Shown here: piece after piece, positions 26,732-35,494 of the stretch
Layout of the letters: each line of letters starts with the position of its first letter
How positions within the stretch are numbered: the stretch's first letter is position 1
Assembly: GCF_003351345.1 (NCBI RefSeq)
Contig: NZ_QQTO01000022.1
Span: forward strand, 124,001 to 188,000
DNA length: 64,000 nucleotides
Origin: Allobosea caraganae
GTDB lineage: Bacteria; Pseudomonadota; Alphaproteobacteria; Rhizobiales; Beijerinckiaceae
Direction: 5' to 3'
Notes under the pieces: model-generated
Database searches by the model: none
Told to the model about the DNA's origin: nothing
Seen by the model: the letters and a program-made list of their open reading frames with translations, nothing else
Made by a program: the position numbers and the translations under genes

Positions 26732-27816
26732 TCGGCAGCCTGTTCAACCTCGCCCGGCCGCTGATCCACAAGTTCGATGCCGAAGCCGCCCATCGCCTGA
26801 CCATCGCCGCCCTCGCCGTCGCTCCGGCATTCAAGCCGGCATCCGACGACCCCGTGCTGGCGACCGAGGCCTTCGGCCTGAGCTTCCCCAATCCGGTCGG
26901 CCTTGCCGCGGGCTTCGACAAGCATGCCGAGGCGATCGACGGTTCACTCGGGCTCGGCTTCGGCTTCGTCGAAATCGGCGGCGTGACGCCGCTGCCGCAG
27001 CCCGGCAACGCCAGGCCGCGCGTCTTCCGCCTGCCGGAGGATGGGGCGGTGATCAACCGCTATGGCCTGAACAGCGAGGGCATGGAGGCAGTCGCGGCCA
27101 GGCTCGCGGCCAGGCGCAAGCGCGGCGGCCTCGTCGGCGTCAATCTCGGCGCCAACAAGGACTCGGCCGACCGCGCCGCCGACTACGCCATTCTGGCGGG
27201 CCGCCTCGCCCCGCTCGCCGATTTCCTGACCATCAACGTCTCCTCGCCGAACACGCCCGGCCTGCGCGACCTCCAGGCCGAATCGGCGCTCGACGACTTG
27301 ATCGCGCGGGCGCTCGCCGCCCGCAATGAGGCGGCGACTGGCGGCAAGCCGACGCCGGTGCTGCTCAAGATCGCGCCCGACCTGACCCTGCCGGAGCTCG
27401 ACGGCATGGTCGCGGTGGCGCGCAAGCGCCGCATCGACGGGATGATCGTCTCCAACACCACCATCGCCCGGCCGGACAGCCTGCGCAGCGCGGCGAAGGC
27501 CGAGACCGGCGGCCTTTCCGGCAAGCCGCTCTTCGCGCCCTCGACCCGGCTGCTGGCCGAGACCTACCGGCGCGTCGAAGGCCAGTTCCCGCTCATCGGC
27601 GTCGGCGGCATCGATTCGGCCGCCACCGCCTTCGCCAAGATCAGGGCCGGCGCGAGCCTGGTGCAGTTCTACTCGGCGATGGTGTTCAAGGGTCCCGGGC
27701 TGATCGGCGAGGTCAAGGCCGGACTCGCCAATGAGGCGCGCAAGGCGGGATTGCCGCGGCTCAGTGTGCTGGTCGGCCGAGATGCCGAGGCGATCGCGAG
27801 GGGTGAGACGATCTGA
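26728..27816 (+). CDS. pyrD: Dihydroorotate dehydrogenase (quinone), class 2
   Basis: Oxidises dihydroorotate to orotate in pyrimidine synthesis, giving electrons to membrane quinone. GTG start at 26728 with a strong CGGAGG eight bases upstream; 362 residues. The N-terminal helices ([21 protein letters not shown]) attach class 2 enzymes to the membrane. FMN and substrate motifs are [26 protein letters not shown] and [12 protein letters not shown], with the catalytic serine in the last, and [15 protein letters not shown] near the C-terminus. Confidence 0.95.
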   Translation: MIGSLFNLARPLIHKFDAEAAHRLTIAALAVAPAFKPASDDPVLATEAFGLSFPNPVGLAAGFDKHAEAIDGSLGLGFGFVEIGGVTPLPQPGNARPRVFRLPEDGAVINRYGLNSEGMEAVAARLAARRKRGGLVGVNLGANKDSADRAADYAILAGRLAPLADFLTINVSSPNTPGLRDLQAESALDDLIARALAARNEAATGGKPTPVLLKIAPDLTLPELDGMVAVARKRRIDGMIVSNTTIARPDSLRSAAKAETGGLSGKPLFAPSTRLLAETYRRVEGQFPLIGVGGIDSAATAFAKIRAGASLVQFYSAMVFKGPGLIGEVKAGLANEARKAGLPRLSVLVGRDAEAIARGETI

Positions 27817-27876
27817 GGCTCGTGCCGCGAGCCGTGAGCGGCAACGTGTCGGCTAAGGGTGGAGAGCGGCCCCTGC

Positions 27877-28260
27877 TCAGGAGCGCAAGCGATGCCGCTG
27901 AGCGACCTGCATCCGGCGCTTCAGCTCATCCATGATGTCCTTGATTTCACAATCTACGACGTAAAGGTCACCGAGAGAGCGCCTGTTAAGCGGGCCGCCG
28001 TACAAGAGCCCTATGGTTCGGTAGAAAATACGAGCGTGCAAAGGCCCTCTGCCGAAGGGGATCGCGATGCCGATGTTGTACAGCCATCGGCTCAAAGCGT
28101 CGCCAGCGTGCGGTGCCAGCCCTTCGCGATCGGCGATGCATTTTTCGAGCTGGGAAGCGAGTTCATCGTCGCCGAGCTTGGCGAGATCGCCACGAAGATT
28201 AAGGCCAAGTCTCAAGCGGCTCTCCGCTACTTCGGCTGGGGGCTTAAATAACGATCTCAC
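27877..28260 (-). CDS. Hypothetical protein, 127 residues
   Basis: I do not recognise it. The frame opens with GTG at 28260 and has no strong ribosome site. The product has helical charged stretches (DDELASQLEKCIADRE, CEIKDIMDELKRRMQVAQ) around a central region AGDALSRWLYNIGIAIPFGR. The opposite strand is also open over nearly the same span (27859-28251), but its product looks less like a protein. The minus strand is preferred on amino-acid composition only. Confidence 0.45.
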   Translation of the reverse strand: MRSLFKPPAEVAESRLRLGLNLRGDLAKLGDDELASQLEKCIADREGLAPHAGDALSRWLYNIGIAIPFGRGPLHARIFYRTIGLLYGGPLNRRSLGDLYVVDCEIKDIMDELKRRMQVAQRHRLRS

Positions 28261-28332
28261 TTAGACGGCCACCAAAACTTGTCGCGCGGCCAATGTCTAC
28301 AACGGGTCGGTAGCCAACGAATCGCGGCCCCC

Positions 28333-29595
28333 TCAGCCTTTCGACCTCCGCTCCGCATCGCGCTGGTAAACCGCATAGAAGGCCTTCCCCATCAGCGAGG
28401 TCTCGCCGTCGATGCATTTTTGCAGGACGCCGGCGCGGAGCGCTTGGATATGCGCGTCTCCCGGAGCGGCGGCACCCGCGAATTCGGCAAGGTGAGCGGC
28501 AAGCCGCGTCTCGCCCTGCCCGGCCAGCGTAGCAGCCCGCTCGGCAAGGTTATGCGCGCCGCCCGCGAGCCGCGCGATCTCCGCAGCCAGATCGGCATCG
28601 CTCGCCGGCTTCAGATGGGCCGGGTTGCCGTCGAACCAGCCCGCATAGAGATGGTAGAGGCTGCGAACGAGGAATTCCGGGTCATCGTATTTAGGCAGGA
28701 GATAGGGCTTCAGGTACCGGGCCGGCACCTTCACCGCATGCAGGATGCGGTCGAGCGTGGCGCCCTGGTTCATCAATCGGAGCGTCTCGCGCGTCAGATG
28801 CTCGAGCGCCTCCGCGCCGTCGCGCAGCATCTGCGCGGCGCGGGCCTCCCCGAAGACGACCGGGCCATGGCCGGGGATCAGGACCGCTGGCTTCAGCTGC
28901 TCCATCCGGCGCAAGGCGACGGCCCAATCCGGCGCGTAGCGCTGGACCTTGCGAGGATTGCCGGCATTCGGGAACACCCAGATGACGAAGTCGCCGCTCG
29001 CCAGGACGCGATGCCGGGGCAGCCAGACGAAGGTCGCATCGTCGGTCTCGCCGCGGCCATGGGCCAGTTCGATCGGCTCGCCGCCGATCGTGAGCGCGAG
29101 GCTCTCGTCATAGACCTCGTCGGGCCGGCGCTGGCCGATCGGATAGACATAGCCCGGCTTGTCGAATTGCTGGCCCTGAACGAGGCTGTTGTAGCCGTGC
29201 GAAGCTTCATAGCGCTCCATTCGGCCGAGAACGTTGCGATGGGCGATGATGCGGGGCCTGGGAATGCCCTTCGCATCGGCCTCCTCGTCGATGAGCTTGA
29301 TGCCGCTGGTGTGGTCGATGTGCCCGTGGGTGTAGATCACCGTGTGGATGGGGTTGTCGTCCCAGGTTCGCACCAGGGCCAGGGTTTGGCTTGCGGTATC
29401 GGGCTTGGCCGTGTCGATCAGCACCAGCCCGTCCGAGGTGCGGATTGCGGTGACGCTCCCGCAAAAATACGTCGTATGGACCGTGATGATGTTTTCGGCG
29501 ACCCGCGTGACGGCGCCCTCGGACACCGCCTCCGTCCATTCCTCCATGTGCGCGGAGCCGTTCCAAAGCCGCTCGAACAACGCGTCCTGAGCCAT
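28333..29595 (-). CDS. Metallo-beta-lactamase-fold hydrolase with alkyl-sulfatase dimerisation domain
   Basis: A 420-residue enzyme. The zinc-binding motif is THGHIDHTSG near residue 109, with further ligands likely in GRGETDDATFVWLP (E/D) and IPGHGPVV. Unlike most metallo-beta-lactamase enzymes it continues with a helical domain (AEALEHLTRETLRLMNQG to the C-terminus) of the alkyl sulfatase (BDS1/SdsA) dimerisation type. SdsA-type enzymes cleave sulfate from alkyl sulfates such as SDS; the substrate here is unknown. It lacks a signal peptide. The ATG at 29595 (AGGGG eight bases upstream) is preferred to the TTG 18 bases earlier. Confidence 0.82.
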   Translation of the reverse strand: MAQDALFERLWNGSAHMEEWTEAVSEGAVTRVAENIITVHTTYFCGSVTAIRTSDGLVLIDTAKPDTASQTLALVRTWDDNPIHTVIYTHGHIDHTSGIKLIDEEADAKGIPRPRIIAHRNVLGRMERYEASHGYNSLVQGQQFDKPGYVYPIGQRRPDEVYDESLALTIGGEPIELAHGRGETDDATFVWLPRHRVLASGDFVIWVFPNAGNPRKVQRYAPDWAVALRRMEQLKPAVLIPGHGPVVFGEARAAQMLRDGAEALEHLTRETLRLMNQGATLDRILHAVKVPARYLKPYLLPKYDDPEFLVRSLYHLYAGWFDGNPAHLKPASDADLAAEIARLAGGAHNLAERAATLAGQGETRLAAHLAEFAGAAAPGDAHIQALRAGVLQKCIDGETSLMGKAFYAVYQRDAERRSKG

Positions 29596-29673
29596 CCCGA
29601 AATCCCCTCTCAACGGAGTTGAGCTCTTCGCTTAGCACCTCCGACAGAGGAGTGAAGCTCAAGCAAGGGAGAT

Positions 29674-29692
29674 GCTGACAGCTCATGTCAGC
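29674..29692. promoter_or_regulatory. Perfect dyad upstream of the alkyl-sulfatase-like gene
   Basis: GCTGACA-N5-TGTCAGC is a perfect 7-base inverted repeat about 80 bases before the minus-strand hydrolase gene. Its position and form suit a regulator operator; no regulator gene is adjacent, and a small RNA-type hairpin is the alternative. Confidence 0.4.
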
Positions 29693-29734
29693 TAAAAATC
29701 GATAGCGAACACCCCTGATTTCTGCGCCTACGAC

Positions 29735-30004
29735 CTAGCGCCGCGAGGCAAACAGGCGCGACAGCAGCCAGAGCGGGATCACGATCAGCGCGCCCGCGAT
29801 GACCCATTGCCCGACCTCGCGCACGGCGCCGAAGCCGAGATCGCCGAGCGAGCGGACGAAGCGCAGGACGGCATCAAGCAGGCCGCGCGGCGAGACGCCG
29901 AGGAAGGCCATCGCCGCCCCGACCAGCAGCGAGATGAAGATCAGCCGGACCAGGACGCTGAGAAGCGATCCGCCGAGAAAACGCTCAAGACTACCGTTGG
30001 CCAT
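29735..30004 (-). CDS. Small inner-membrane protein (DUF6460-like)
   Basis: An 89-residue protein with two membrane helices, LVRLIFISLLVGAAMAFLG and VIAGALIVIPLWLLSRLFA, joined by an amphipathic segment. The opening MANGSLERFLGGSLLSVLVRL resembles proteins I recall under DUF6460 in this order. No function is known. It stands alone between the alkyl-sulfatase-like gene and the response regulator. Confidence 0.7.
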   Translation of the reverse strand: MANGSLERFLGGSLLSVLVRLIFISLLVGAAMAFLGVSPRGLLDAVLRFVRSLGDLGFGAVREVGQWVIAGALIVIPLWLLSRLFASRR

Positions 30005-30128
30005 GGCCGGACACTCTCCTGAACGGTCGTAACATCACGCCACGCTTGAACCGGACCTGAATGCAGTTCCCGTTTGACGGATTTCCTTCACGCGAGCCTG
30101 TCGCCACTTCGCTTGGAAATGCGTTGGC

Positions 30129-30809
30129 TCACGCCGTCGCCGAAGCGCCAGTCGTGGCCCAGGAGGCGCCGGCGATCTTGGCGGCGGCGATGACGGCCTG
30201 GGTGCGGCTGTCGACGTTGAGCTTGGTCAGGATGGCCGAGACATGCGCCTTCACCGTCGCCTCGGAGACGCCGAGCTCATAGGCGATCTGCTTGTTGAGC
30301 AGCCCCTCCGACAGCATCATCAGCACGCGCACCTGCTGCGGCGTCAGGGTCGAGAGGCGGCGGACCATGTCGGCGATCTCGGCATCGACGGGAGCGGTCA
30401 GGTCGACGCCGGGCGGCGTCCAGACGCCGCCGTCGAGCACGGCGCGGATCGCCTCGCCCATCTGCTCCATCTCGGCCGTCTTCGGCAGGAAGCCGAGCGC
30501 GCCAAATTCGATGCAGCGGCGAATCACCGCCGGATCGTCATTGGCGGAGACGACGATGACGGGAATCTCCGGATGGTCGGCACGCAGGAAGAGCAGGCCG
30601 GAAAAGCCCTGCACGCCCGGCATGGTCAGGTCGAGCAGCACGAGATCGGCATCGGCATCCTCGGCCAGCGCCTTGGTCAGCGCCTCCAGCGAGCCGACCT
30701 CGCTGACCTCGGCGCCGGCAAGCGCGTGGGACACTGCCTGGCGCAGGGCGCCGCGGAAGAGCGGGTGGTCGTCCGCGATCACGATATGGGTCGCTGGTTG
30801 CAACTTCAT
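30129..30809 (-). CDS. NarL/FixJ-family response regulator
   Basis: A 226-residue two-component regulator. The receiver domain has the acidic pair in IADDHPLF, the phosphorylated aspartate in VLLDLTMPG and the conserved lysine in LPKTAEM. A LuxR-type DNA-binding domain follows (LTPQQVRVLMMLSEGLLNKQ and SEATVKAHVSAIL). I chose the ATG at 30809, which gives the proper receiver N-terminus. There is no kinase gene beside it, so it is an orphan; the lone kinase at 23.8 kb is a possible but unproven partner. Confidence 0.9.
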   Translation of the reverse strand: MKLQPATHIVIADDHPLFRGALRQAVSHALAGAEVSEVGSLEALTKALAEDADADLVLLDLTMPGVQGFSGLLFLRADHPEIPVIVVSANDDPAVIRRCIEFGALGFLPKTAEMEQMGEAIRAVLDGGVWTPPGVDLTAPVDAEIADMVRRLSTLTPQQVRVLMMLSEGLLNKQIAYELGVSEATVKAHVSAILTKLNVDSRTQAVIAAAKIAGASWATTGASATA

Positions 30810-30943
30810 AGCCTCGCTTCCCTGCACGATTCCCGGCAATGGCCGGGCCGACATCCTGTCCGCAGCCGAGCCTTAGCTCAAGCGCATGTAAGCGCCAACG
30901 CAGACAGCGCGGAGTGTAACATTTTTCGGGAGATAAAGGGGGT

Positions 30944-32755
30944 CTATGCCGGAAGGAGCTGCTCCAGCGCCTCGATCCGGTCGGCCTCGCCGGGCGGCTT
31001 GTCCCAGCGGATGCGGCTGATGCGGGGGAAGCGCATGGCGAGGCCGGATTTGTGCCTGGTGGAGCGCTGCAGCCCCTCGAAGGCGACCTCCAGCACGAGA
31101 CCGCTGCCAGCCTCATGCGTGACCTCGCGCACCGGGCCGAAGCGGTTCAGCGTGTTGCGGCGGACGAAGCGGTCGAGCTCGACGAGCTCCTCGTCGGTGA
31201 AGCCGAAATAGGCCTTGCCGACCGGCACCAGCTCGTCGCCTTCCGGCGTCGCGCGCCAGACGCCGAAGGTGAAGTCGGAATAGAAGGAGGAGCGCTTGCC
31301 GTGGCCGCGCTGGGCATACATCAACACGCAATCGACCAGCCGGGCATCGCGCTTCCACTTGTACCAGTAGCCCTTGGGACGGCCGGGCAAATAGGGCGAG
31401 TCGAGCCGCTTGAGCATGCAGCCCTCGACCGCCTCGGCATCGGCGCCTGCGCCAGCCGAGGCCGGATCGGCGCGGGCGGCGGCCAGCGCATCCCAATCGG
31501 CGAAGGGGATCGGCGGCGAGAGATCGACGACGGGCGAGGCCAGCCTAGAGATGAAGGCCTCCAGCCGCTTGCGGCGCTCGGTGAGCGGCAGCTCGCGGAT
31601 ATCCTCCTCGCCATCGACGAGCAGGTCGTAGGCACGGATATGGGCGGGATACTCGATCAGCATCTTCGGCGTGACGCTCTTGCGGTTCAGGCGCTGCTGC
31701 AACGTGTTGAAGCTCTGCACGGCGTCCTCGCGCCGGACCAGCAATTCGCCGTCGAGGGCGCCGTCCAGCACCAGGGCGTCGAGGATGTCGGGGAAGGAGG
31801 CGCCGATATCCTCGCCGGTGCGCGAATAGAGCCGAGTCACGCGCGTGCCGTCGGGCCTAGTGCCGCTGGCGGCCTGGACGCGGATGCCGTCCCATTTCCA
31901 CTCGGCCTGGAAGGCTGAGGGGTCGAGCTTGTCGAAATCGCCATCCTCGATCGCGTGCGAGAGCATGACCGGGCGGAACGGCGCCGGATCGGTCGCCTCG
32001 GGCCGCGGCGCCCTGCCCTCCAGCCAGGCAAAGAGCTCGGCATAAGGCGGCTCCAGCCCGTGCCAGACCTGCTCGACCTCGTCGGGCGCGATGCCGCCGA
32101 GACTGGCGACCGCCGTCTTGGCGAGGCGGGCGGAGACGCCGATGCGCAGCGCGCCGGTGATGAGCTTCAGCAGTGCCCAGCGCCCGGTCTCGTCGAGCGC
32201 GTCGAGCCAGGAGGCGATCAGGCGAGGCAGCTCCGTCTTGCCGGAGTTGCGCAGGCCGGCGACGACCTCGGTGAGGGTGAGCGGCGGGCGGTTATGGCCG
32301 GGCTCCGACGATGCCGCCCCAGGCTCCTCCCTTCCCCCTTGCGGGGAAGGGTATGGGGATGGGGGGCGAACGACTGGGTGCGACGCGGCTCGTATAAGCG
32401 AAACGGCTGGAATCTCGGCCAAGCGCTCCGACTTTTCACCCCCCACCCCTGCCCCTCCCCGCAAGGGGGAGGGGTTCCCTGGCGAGCTAGGCCACATCAG
32501 CGCGACCGTCTCCGAGAGATCGCCGACATAATCGTAGGAGAGCGCGAACAGCACGGGGTCGGTGCGCTCGGCGATCAGGGCGCGGATCAGCCCGGCCTTG
32601 GCGTTCTGGAAGACGAGGCCGCCGGTCATCGCCGCCAACGCATAGCCGCGATCGGGATCGGGCGTGGTGCGCAGGTAATCCGCGATCAGCGCCAGCTTGG
32701 CGTTGCGGCGCGGCTCGTAGGCAAGGCGGTCGAGCAGCCAGGCGAAGCGGTTCAT
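30944..32755 (-). CDS. ATP-dependent DNA ligase of the Lig-Exo-Lhr-MPE repair cassette, with in-frame repeat insertion
   Basis: Seals nicks in DNA using ATP. The adenylated lysine is in AEWKWDGIRVQ (KxDG), and later nucleotidyltransferase motifs include LDGELLVR and GCMLKRLDSPY; an OB-fold domain follows. The N-terminal domain is interrupted at about residues 91-144 by a Pro/Gly-rich stretch (SPLRGGAGVGGEKSERL ... SPYPSPQGGREEPG) encoded by an inverted repeat, which explains why this protein has 603 residues when relatives have about 530-550. Its ATG overlaps the stop of the exonuclease gene as ATGA. It belongs to the cassette described from Pseudomonas putida as Lhr, Exo, Lig and MPE. Confidence 0.88.
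   Translation of the reverse strand: MNRFAWLLDRLAYEPRRNAKLALIADYLRTTPDPDRGYALAAMTGGLVFQNAKAGLIRALIAERTDPVLFALSYDYVGDLSETVALMWPSSPGNPSPLRGGAGVGGEKSERLAEIPAVSLIRAASHPVVRPPSPYPSPQGGREEPGAASSEPGHNRPPLTLTEVVAGLRNSGKTELPRLIASWLDALDETGRWALLKLITGALRIGVSARLAKTAVASLGGIAPDEVEQVWHGLEPPYAELFAWLEGRAPRPEATDPAPFRPVMLSHAIEDGDFDKLDPSAFQAEWKWDGIRVQAASGTRPDGTRVTRLYSRTGEDIGASFPDILDALVLDGALDGELLVRREDAVQSFNTLQQRLNRKSVTPKMLIEYPAHIRAYDLLVDGEEDIRELPLTERRKRLEAFISRLASPVVDLSPPIPFADWDALAAARADPASAGAGADAEAVEGCMLKRLDSPYLPGRPKGYWYKWKRDARLVDCVLMYAQRGHGKRSSFYSDFTFGVWRATPEGDELVPVGKAYFGFTDEELVELDRFVRRNTLNRFGPVREVTHEAGSGLVLEVAFEGLQRSTRHKSGLAMRFPRISRIRWDKPPGEADRIEALEQLLPA
32325..32480. repeat. Inverted-repeat element inside the ligase coding sequence
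   Basis: The left arm ctcccttccccctt-gcggggaaggg-tatggggatgggggg and the right arm (32436-32475) are inverted copies of about 40 bases separated by about 65 bases. The core CCCCCTTGCGGGGA matches the arms of the intergenic element at 2.1-2.3 kb. It keeps the ligase frame open and encodes about 50 extra residues. Confidence 0.8.
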
Positions 32756-33825
32756 GGGTTGGCCTCGCTCGGCGCCGCCTCGGGCTCCGCCTCGCCCTCG
32801 TCACCGTAGCCGACGAGGTGCAGCGGCTTGGCCTTCAAGCCGACCGTGCCACACCAGTGCGCCAGCGCATCCGCCTCGCCATGGGTGACCCAGATCTCGC
32901 CGGCGCCGGTCTCGCGGATCGTCGCCTGGAGGTGGTCCCAGTCGGCATGGTCGGAGATGATCAGCGGCAGCTCGACGCCCTTCTGGCGAGCACGGGCGCG
33001 CACGCGCATCCAGCCCGAGGCGAAGGCGGTGACCGGGTCGGGGAACTTGCGGGCCCAGAGGTCCTGGATCGCGCTCGGCGGGCAGATCACGATCTCGCCG
33101 CCCAGCGCCTTGCGTTCGGCCGCCACGACGGGGCGGATGTCGCCAACGGGCGCGCCCTCAGCCTCGTAGAACTCCGTCAGCTTCGCGACGGCGCCGTGGA
33201 TGTAGATCGGCCTGTCGTAGCCGGCCTCGCGGATCAGCGCCATGACGCGCTGCGCCTTCCCCAGCGAATAGGCGCCGACGATATGCGTGCGCTCGGGGAA
33301 GAGCCTGACCGATTCCAGCAGCTTGGCGACCTCGGCATGGGCCGGCGGGTGGCGGAAGACCGGCAGGCCGAAAGTCGCTTCGGTGATGAAGATGTCGCAA
33401 GGCACCGGCTCGAAGCCGGCGCAGGTCGGGTCGCGCTCGCGCTTGTAGTCGCCGGAGGCGACGATGCGCAGGCCGTTGCACTCGACCACGATCTGGGCCG
33501 AGCCAAGCACGTGGCCTGCGGGCACGAAGCGGAAATCGACCAAGCCGATGCGCGTCACCGCGCCGGGCTCGGCCACCTGGCGCGAGTTCGTAAAACCCTC
33601 GCCATAGCGCAGCGCCATGATCTCGAGCGTCTCGCGCGTCGCCAGCACGGCGCCATGGCCGGCGCGGGCATGGTCGGAATGGCCATGGGTGATCATGGCG
33701 CGCGCCACCGGCCGCACCGGATCGATATGGATATCGGCGGGCGGGCAATAGAGCCCGGCCGGGGTCGGGATCAGCAGGTCGGATGGGCGCCAATTCTGCC
33801 GGGTGCTCTGTCTGGCCAGTGTCAT
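32752..33825 (-). CDS. Ligase-associated DNA exonuclease (metallo-beta-lactamase / beta-CASP fold)
   Basis: Member of the ligase-associated exonuclease family, predicted metal-dependent and acting on DNA ends. The 357 residues begin near LIPTPAGLYCPPADIHIDP; the metal motif is ITHGHSDHARAG, with further ligands likely in PAGHVLGSAQ and SGDYKRERD; ISDHADWDHL fits the beta-CASP part. It is upstream of and overlaps the ligase by four bases. Its start is only 23 bases from that of the divergent methyltransferase gene, so the two promoters must overlap or lie in coding sequence. Confidence 0.88.
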   Translation of the reverse strand: MTLARQSTRQNWRPSDLLIPTPAGLYCPPADIHIDPVRPVARAMITHGHSDHARAGHGAVLATRETLEIMALRYGEGFTNSRQVAEPGAVTRIGLVDFRFVPAGHVLGSAQIVVECNGLRIVASGDYKRERDPTCAGFEPVPCDIFITEATFGLPVFRHPPAHAEVAKLLESVRLFPERTHIVGAYSLGKAQRVMALIREAGYDRPIYIHGAVAKLTEFYEAEGAPVGDIRPVVAAERKALGGEIVICPPSAIQDLWARKFPDPVTAFASGWMRVRARARQKGVELPLIISDHADWDHLQATIRETGAGEIWVTHGEADALAHWCGTVGLKAKPLHLVGYGDEGEAEPEAAPSEANP

Positions 33826-33848
33826 GCTCCTCAGATAAACCCGCCGCC

Positions 33849-34808
33849 ATGACTGAAAAGGGCAGTAGCGCGCATTCCACCAGCTCCGGCGACCCCAAGC
33901 TCGACCGGCGCTATGCCTGGGCCGAGGCCGCCTTCAAGGAAGGCGACCCGAAAGCCGCGATCGAGATCCTCGATCAAACGCTCGCCGAGGCCTACGGGTT
34001 CACCGCCGCCTGGCATCTCTATGGCCTGGCACAGGAGGCCCTCGGCCATAACGAGGAGGCCGCCACCGCCTGGCGGCAATGCCTGGTGCTCGACCCCGCC
34101 GACCATTTCGGCGCCAGGCTCGACCTCGCCCGGGTCGGCGCCATGCCGGCCGAGGAGGCGACCTCGGAGAATTTCTCCGGCACCTTGTTCGACGGCTATG
34201 CCGACCGTTTCGACAGCCATCTGACCGAGGCGCTGCAATATCGCGCTCCTGCCCTGCTCAAGGAAGCGCTCGGCCGGATTTGCGCGCTGACGAGCCGCAG
34301 CTTCCGCTTCGAGACGGTCTTCGATCTCGGCTGCGGCACCGGGCTGATGGGCGAGGCGATCCGCGCCGAGACCGGCTTCCTCGCCGGCTGCGATCTCTCG
34401 CCGCGCATGATCGAGCGGGCGCGCGCCAAGACCAAGGCCGATGGCGCGCCGCTCTACGACAAGCTCGCGGTCGCCGGACTGACCAGCTTCCTCGCCAGCC
34501 GGCCGGACAAATCGGCCGATCTCGTCATCGCCGCCGACGTCTTCGTCTATCTCGGCGACCTCGGCGCCGCCTTCGCGCAGAGCGCGCGCGTGCTGCAGCC
34601 CGGCGGGCTGTTCGCCTTCACGGTGCAGAGCCATTCTGGCGAGGGCGTCATCGTCGGCGAGGACCGGCGCTTCGCCCATGCCGACCTCTGGCTGCGCGAG
34701 AAGCTGCACGAGGCGCGGCTACGGCCATTGCGCATCGAGGAGGCCAGCACGCGGCAGGATCGCGACCGGCCGGTGCCGGGGCTGCTGGTGGTGGCGGAGC
34801 GGGGCTGA
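33849..34808 (+). CDS. Methyltransferase with N-terminal TPR-like repeats
   Basis: A 319-residue protein. Residues 15-95 look like two tetratricopeptide helices pairs (AWAEAAFKEGDPKAAIEILD, AWHLYGLAQEALGHNEEAAT), then a class I SAM-binding domain with FDLGCGTGLMGEAI near 160 and ADVFVYLGDL. The target is unknown. The Gly-rich SAM motif and the closing LLVVAERG resemble the bacterial contactin/TPR methyltransferases. The ATG at 33849 is preferred over an upstream one that would overlap the exonuclease gene. It lies inside the repair cassette but is not a usual member. Confidence 0.82.
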   Translation: MTEKGSSAHSTSSGDPKLDRRYAWAEAAFKEGDPKAAIEILDQTLAEAYGFTAAWHLYGLAQEALGHNEEAATAWRQCLVLDPADHFGARLDLARVGAMPAEEATSENFSGTLFDGYADRFDSHLTEALQYRAPALLKEALGRICALTSRSFRFETVFDLGCGTGLMGEAIRAETGFLAGCDLSPRMIERARAKTKADGAPLYDKLAVAGLTSFLASRPDKSADLVIAADVFVYLGDLGAAFAQSARVLQPGGLFAFTVQSHSGEGVIVGEDRRFAHADLWLREKLHEARLRPLRIEEASTRQDRDRPVPGLLVVAERG

Positions 34809-34880
34809 CAGCACCGTCAGCGCGATAGCCATTTTTGCGCATATTATGTTATCCTGCTCGCTGTTGAGGAGGAGCCCGGC

Positions 34881-35135
34881 ATGAATGTTTCGATCGGACG
34901 GCGCTGGGAGGAGTTCGTCGCCTCCGCCGTGGAGACAGGCCGTTACGGCTCGGCCAGCGAAGTCGTGCGCGAGGGCTTGCGGCTAGTCGAGGAGCGCGAG
35001 GCAAAGCTTCAGGCGCTGCGGGACTCCCTGAACGCGGCGATCGAAGAAGGCAGCTGGCACACTGACGAGGAAGTCGCCGCCGCAATCGAATCCGCTCTCG
35101 ACGAAGAGGATGCCAACGACGCCGCGAAGCGCTGA
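34881..35135 (+). CDS. parD: ParD-family antitoxin
   Basis: An 84-residue antitoxin. The ribbon-helix-helix N-terminus NVSIGRRWEEFVASAVETGR with SASEVVREGLRL is typical of the ParD/CC2985 family; the acidic C-terminal half wraps the toxin. A strong ribosome site GAGGAGGAG lies just upstream, and the AT-rich stretch at 34831-34851 (with CATA-t-TATG) probably holds the promoter and the operator that the complex itself represses. Its TGA shares a base with the toxin ATG. Confidence 0.88.
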   Translation: MNVSIGRRWEEFVASAVETGRYGSASEVVREGLRLVEEREAKLQALRDSLNAAIEEGSWHTDEEVAAAIESALDEEDANDAAKR

Positions 35136-35446
35136 TGCGCCAGCTGCGCTATGCCAATGCCGTCAGACGCGATCTCGTCGCAATCACGCGATTCATCCGC
35201 AAAGGCAGCGGCAATCGAGCCGTCGCCGAGGCTTTTGCACGGAGCGTTCAAGACCAATGTCAGCAGTTGGCGCGCCTTCCAGGCGAACTCGGGCGACCAC
35301 GGCCTGACTTGCGACCGGACATGCGCAGCTTCGCCTTCAAGGGCTATGTGATCTTTTTCCGATACGCTGGCGATGCCGTCGAGATCGTGCGTGTCATCGA
35401 ACGTCATCGCGACGCTACCGCGCAGTTCGATGATGACAAAAGCTGA
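35135..35446 (+). CDS. parE: ParE/RelE-family toxin
   Basis: A 103-residue toxin of the RelE/ParE fold: opening QLRYANAVRRDLVAITRFI, the helix AEAFARSVQDQCQQLARLP and the strands DMRSFAFKGYVIFFRY and VEIVRVIERHRD all fit. ParE-type toxins poison DNA gyrase; RelE-type ones cut mRNA, and the lack of the RelE catalytic set favours ParE. Translation is coupled to parD (TGATG). The pair stands between the two halves of the DNA repair cassette. Confidence 0.88.
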   Translation: MRQLRYANAVRRDLVAITRFIRKGSGNRAVAEAFARSVQDQCQQLARLPGELGRPRPDLRPDMRSFAFKGYVIFFRYAGDAVEIVRVIERHRDATAQFDDDKS

Positions 35447-35494
35447 TAGCACAACCATTCCCTCAGCCCACCTTCCGTTCTATCTTTGTTCAGA

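Noticed and set aside
27859-28251. Plus-strand open frame of 130 codons
   Set aside because: It overlaps the minus-strand hypothetical gene almost fully and has the less protein-like composition; not certain.
28333-29595. Beta-lactamase for antibiotic resistance
   Set aside because: The THGHIDH fold is shared, but the long C-terminal alkyl-sulfatase-type helical domain and lack of a signal peptide argue against it.
34881-35446. ParDE as part of a phage defence island
   Set aside because: No restriction, CRISPR or other defence genes are near; the pair sits within a repair cassette, so only a plain toxin-antitoxin call is made.
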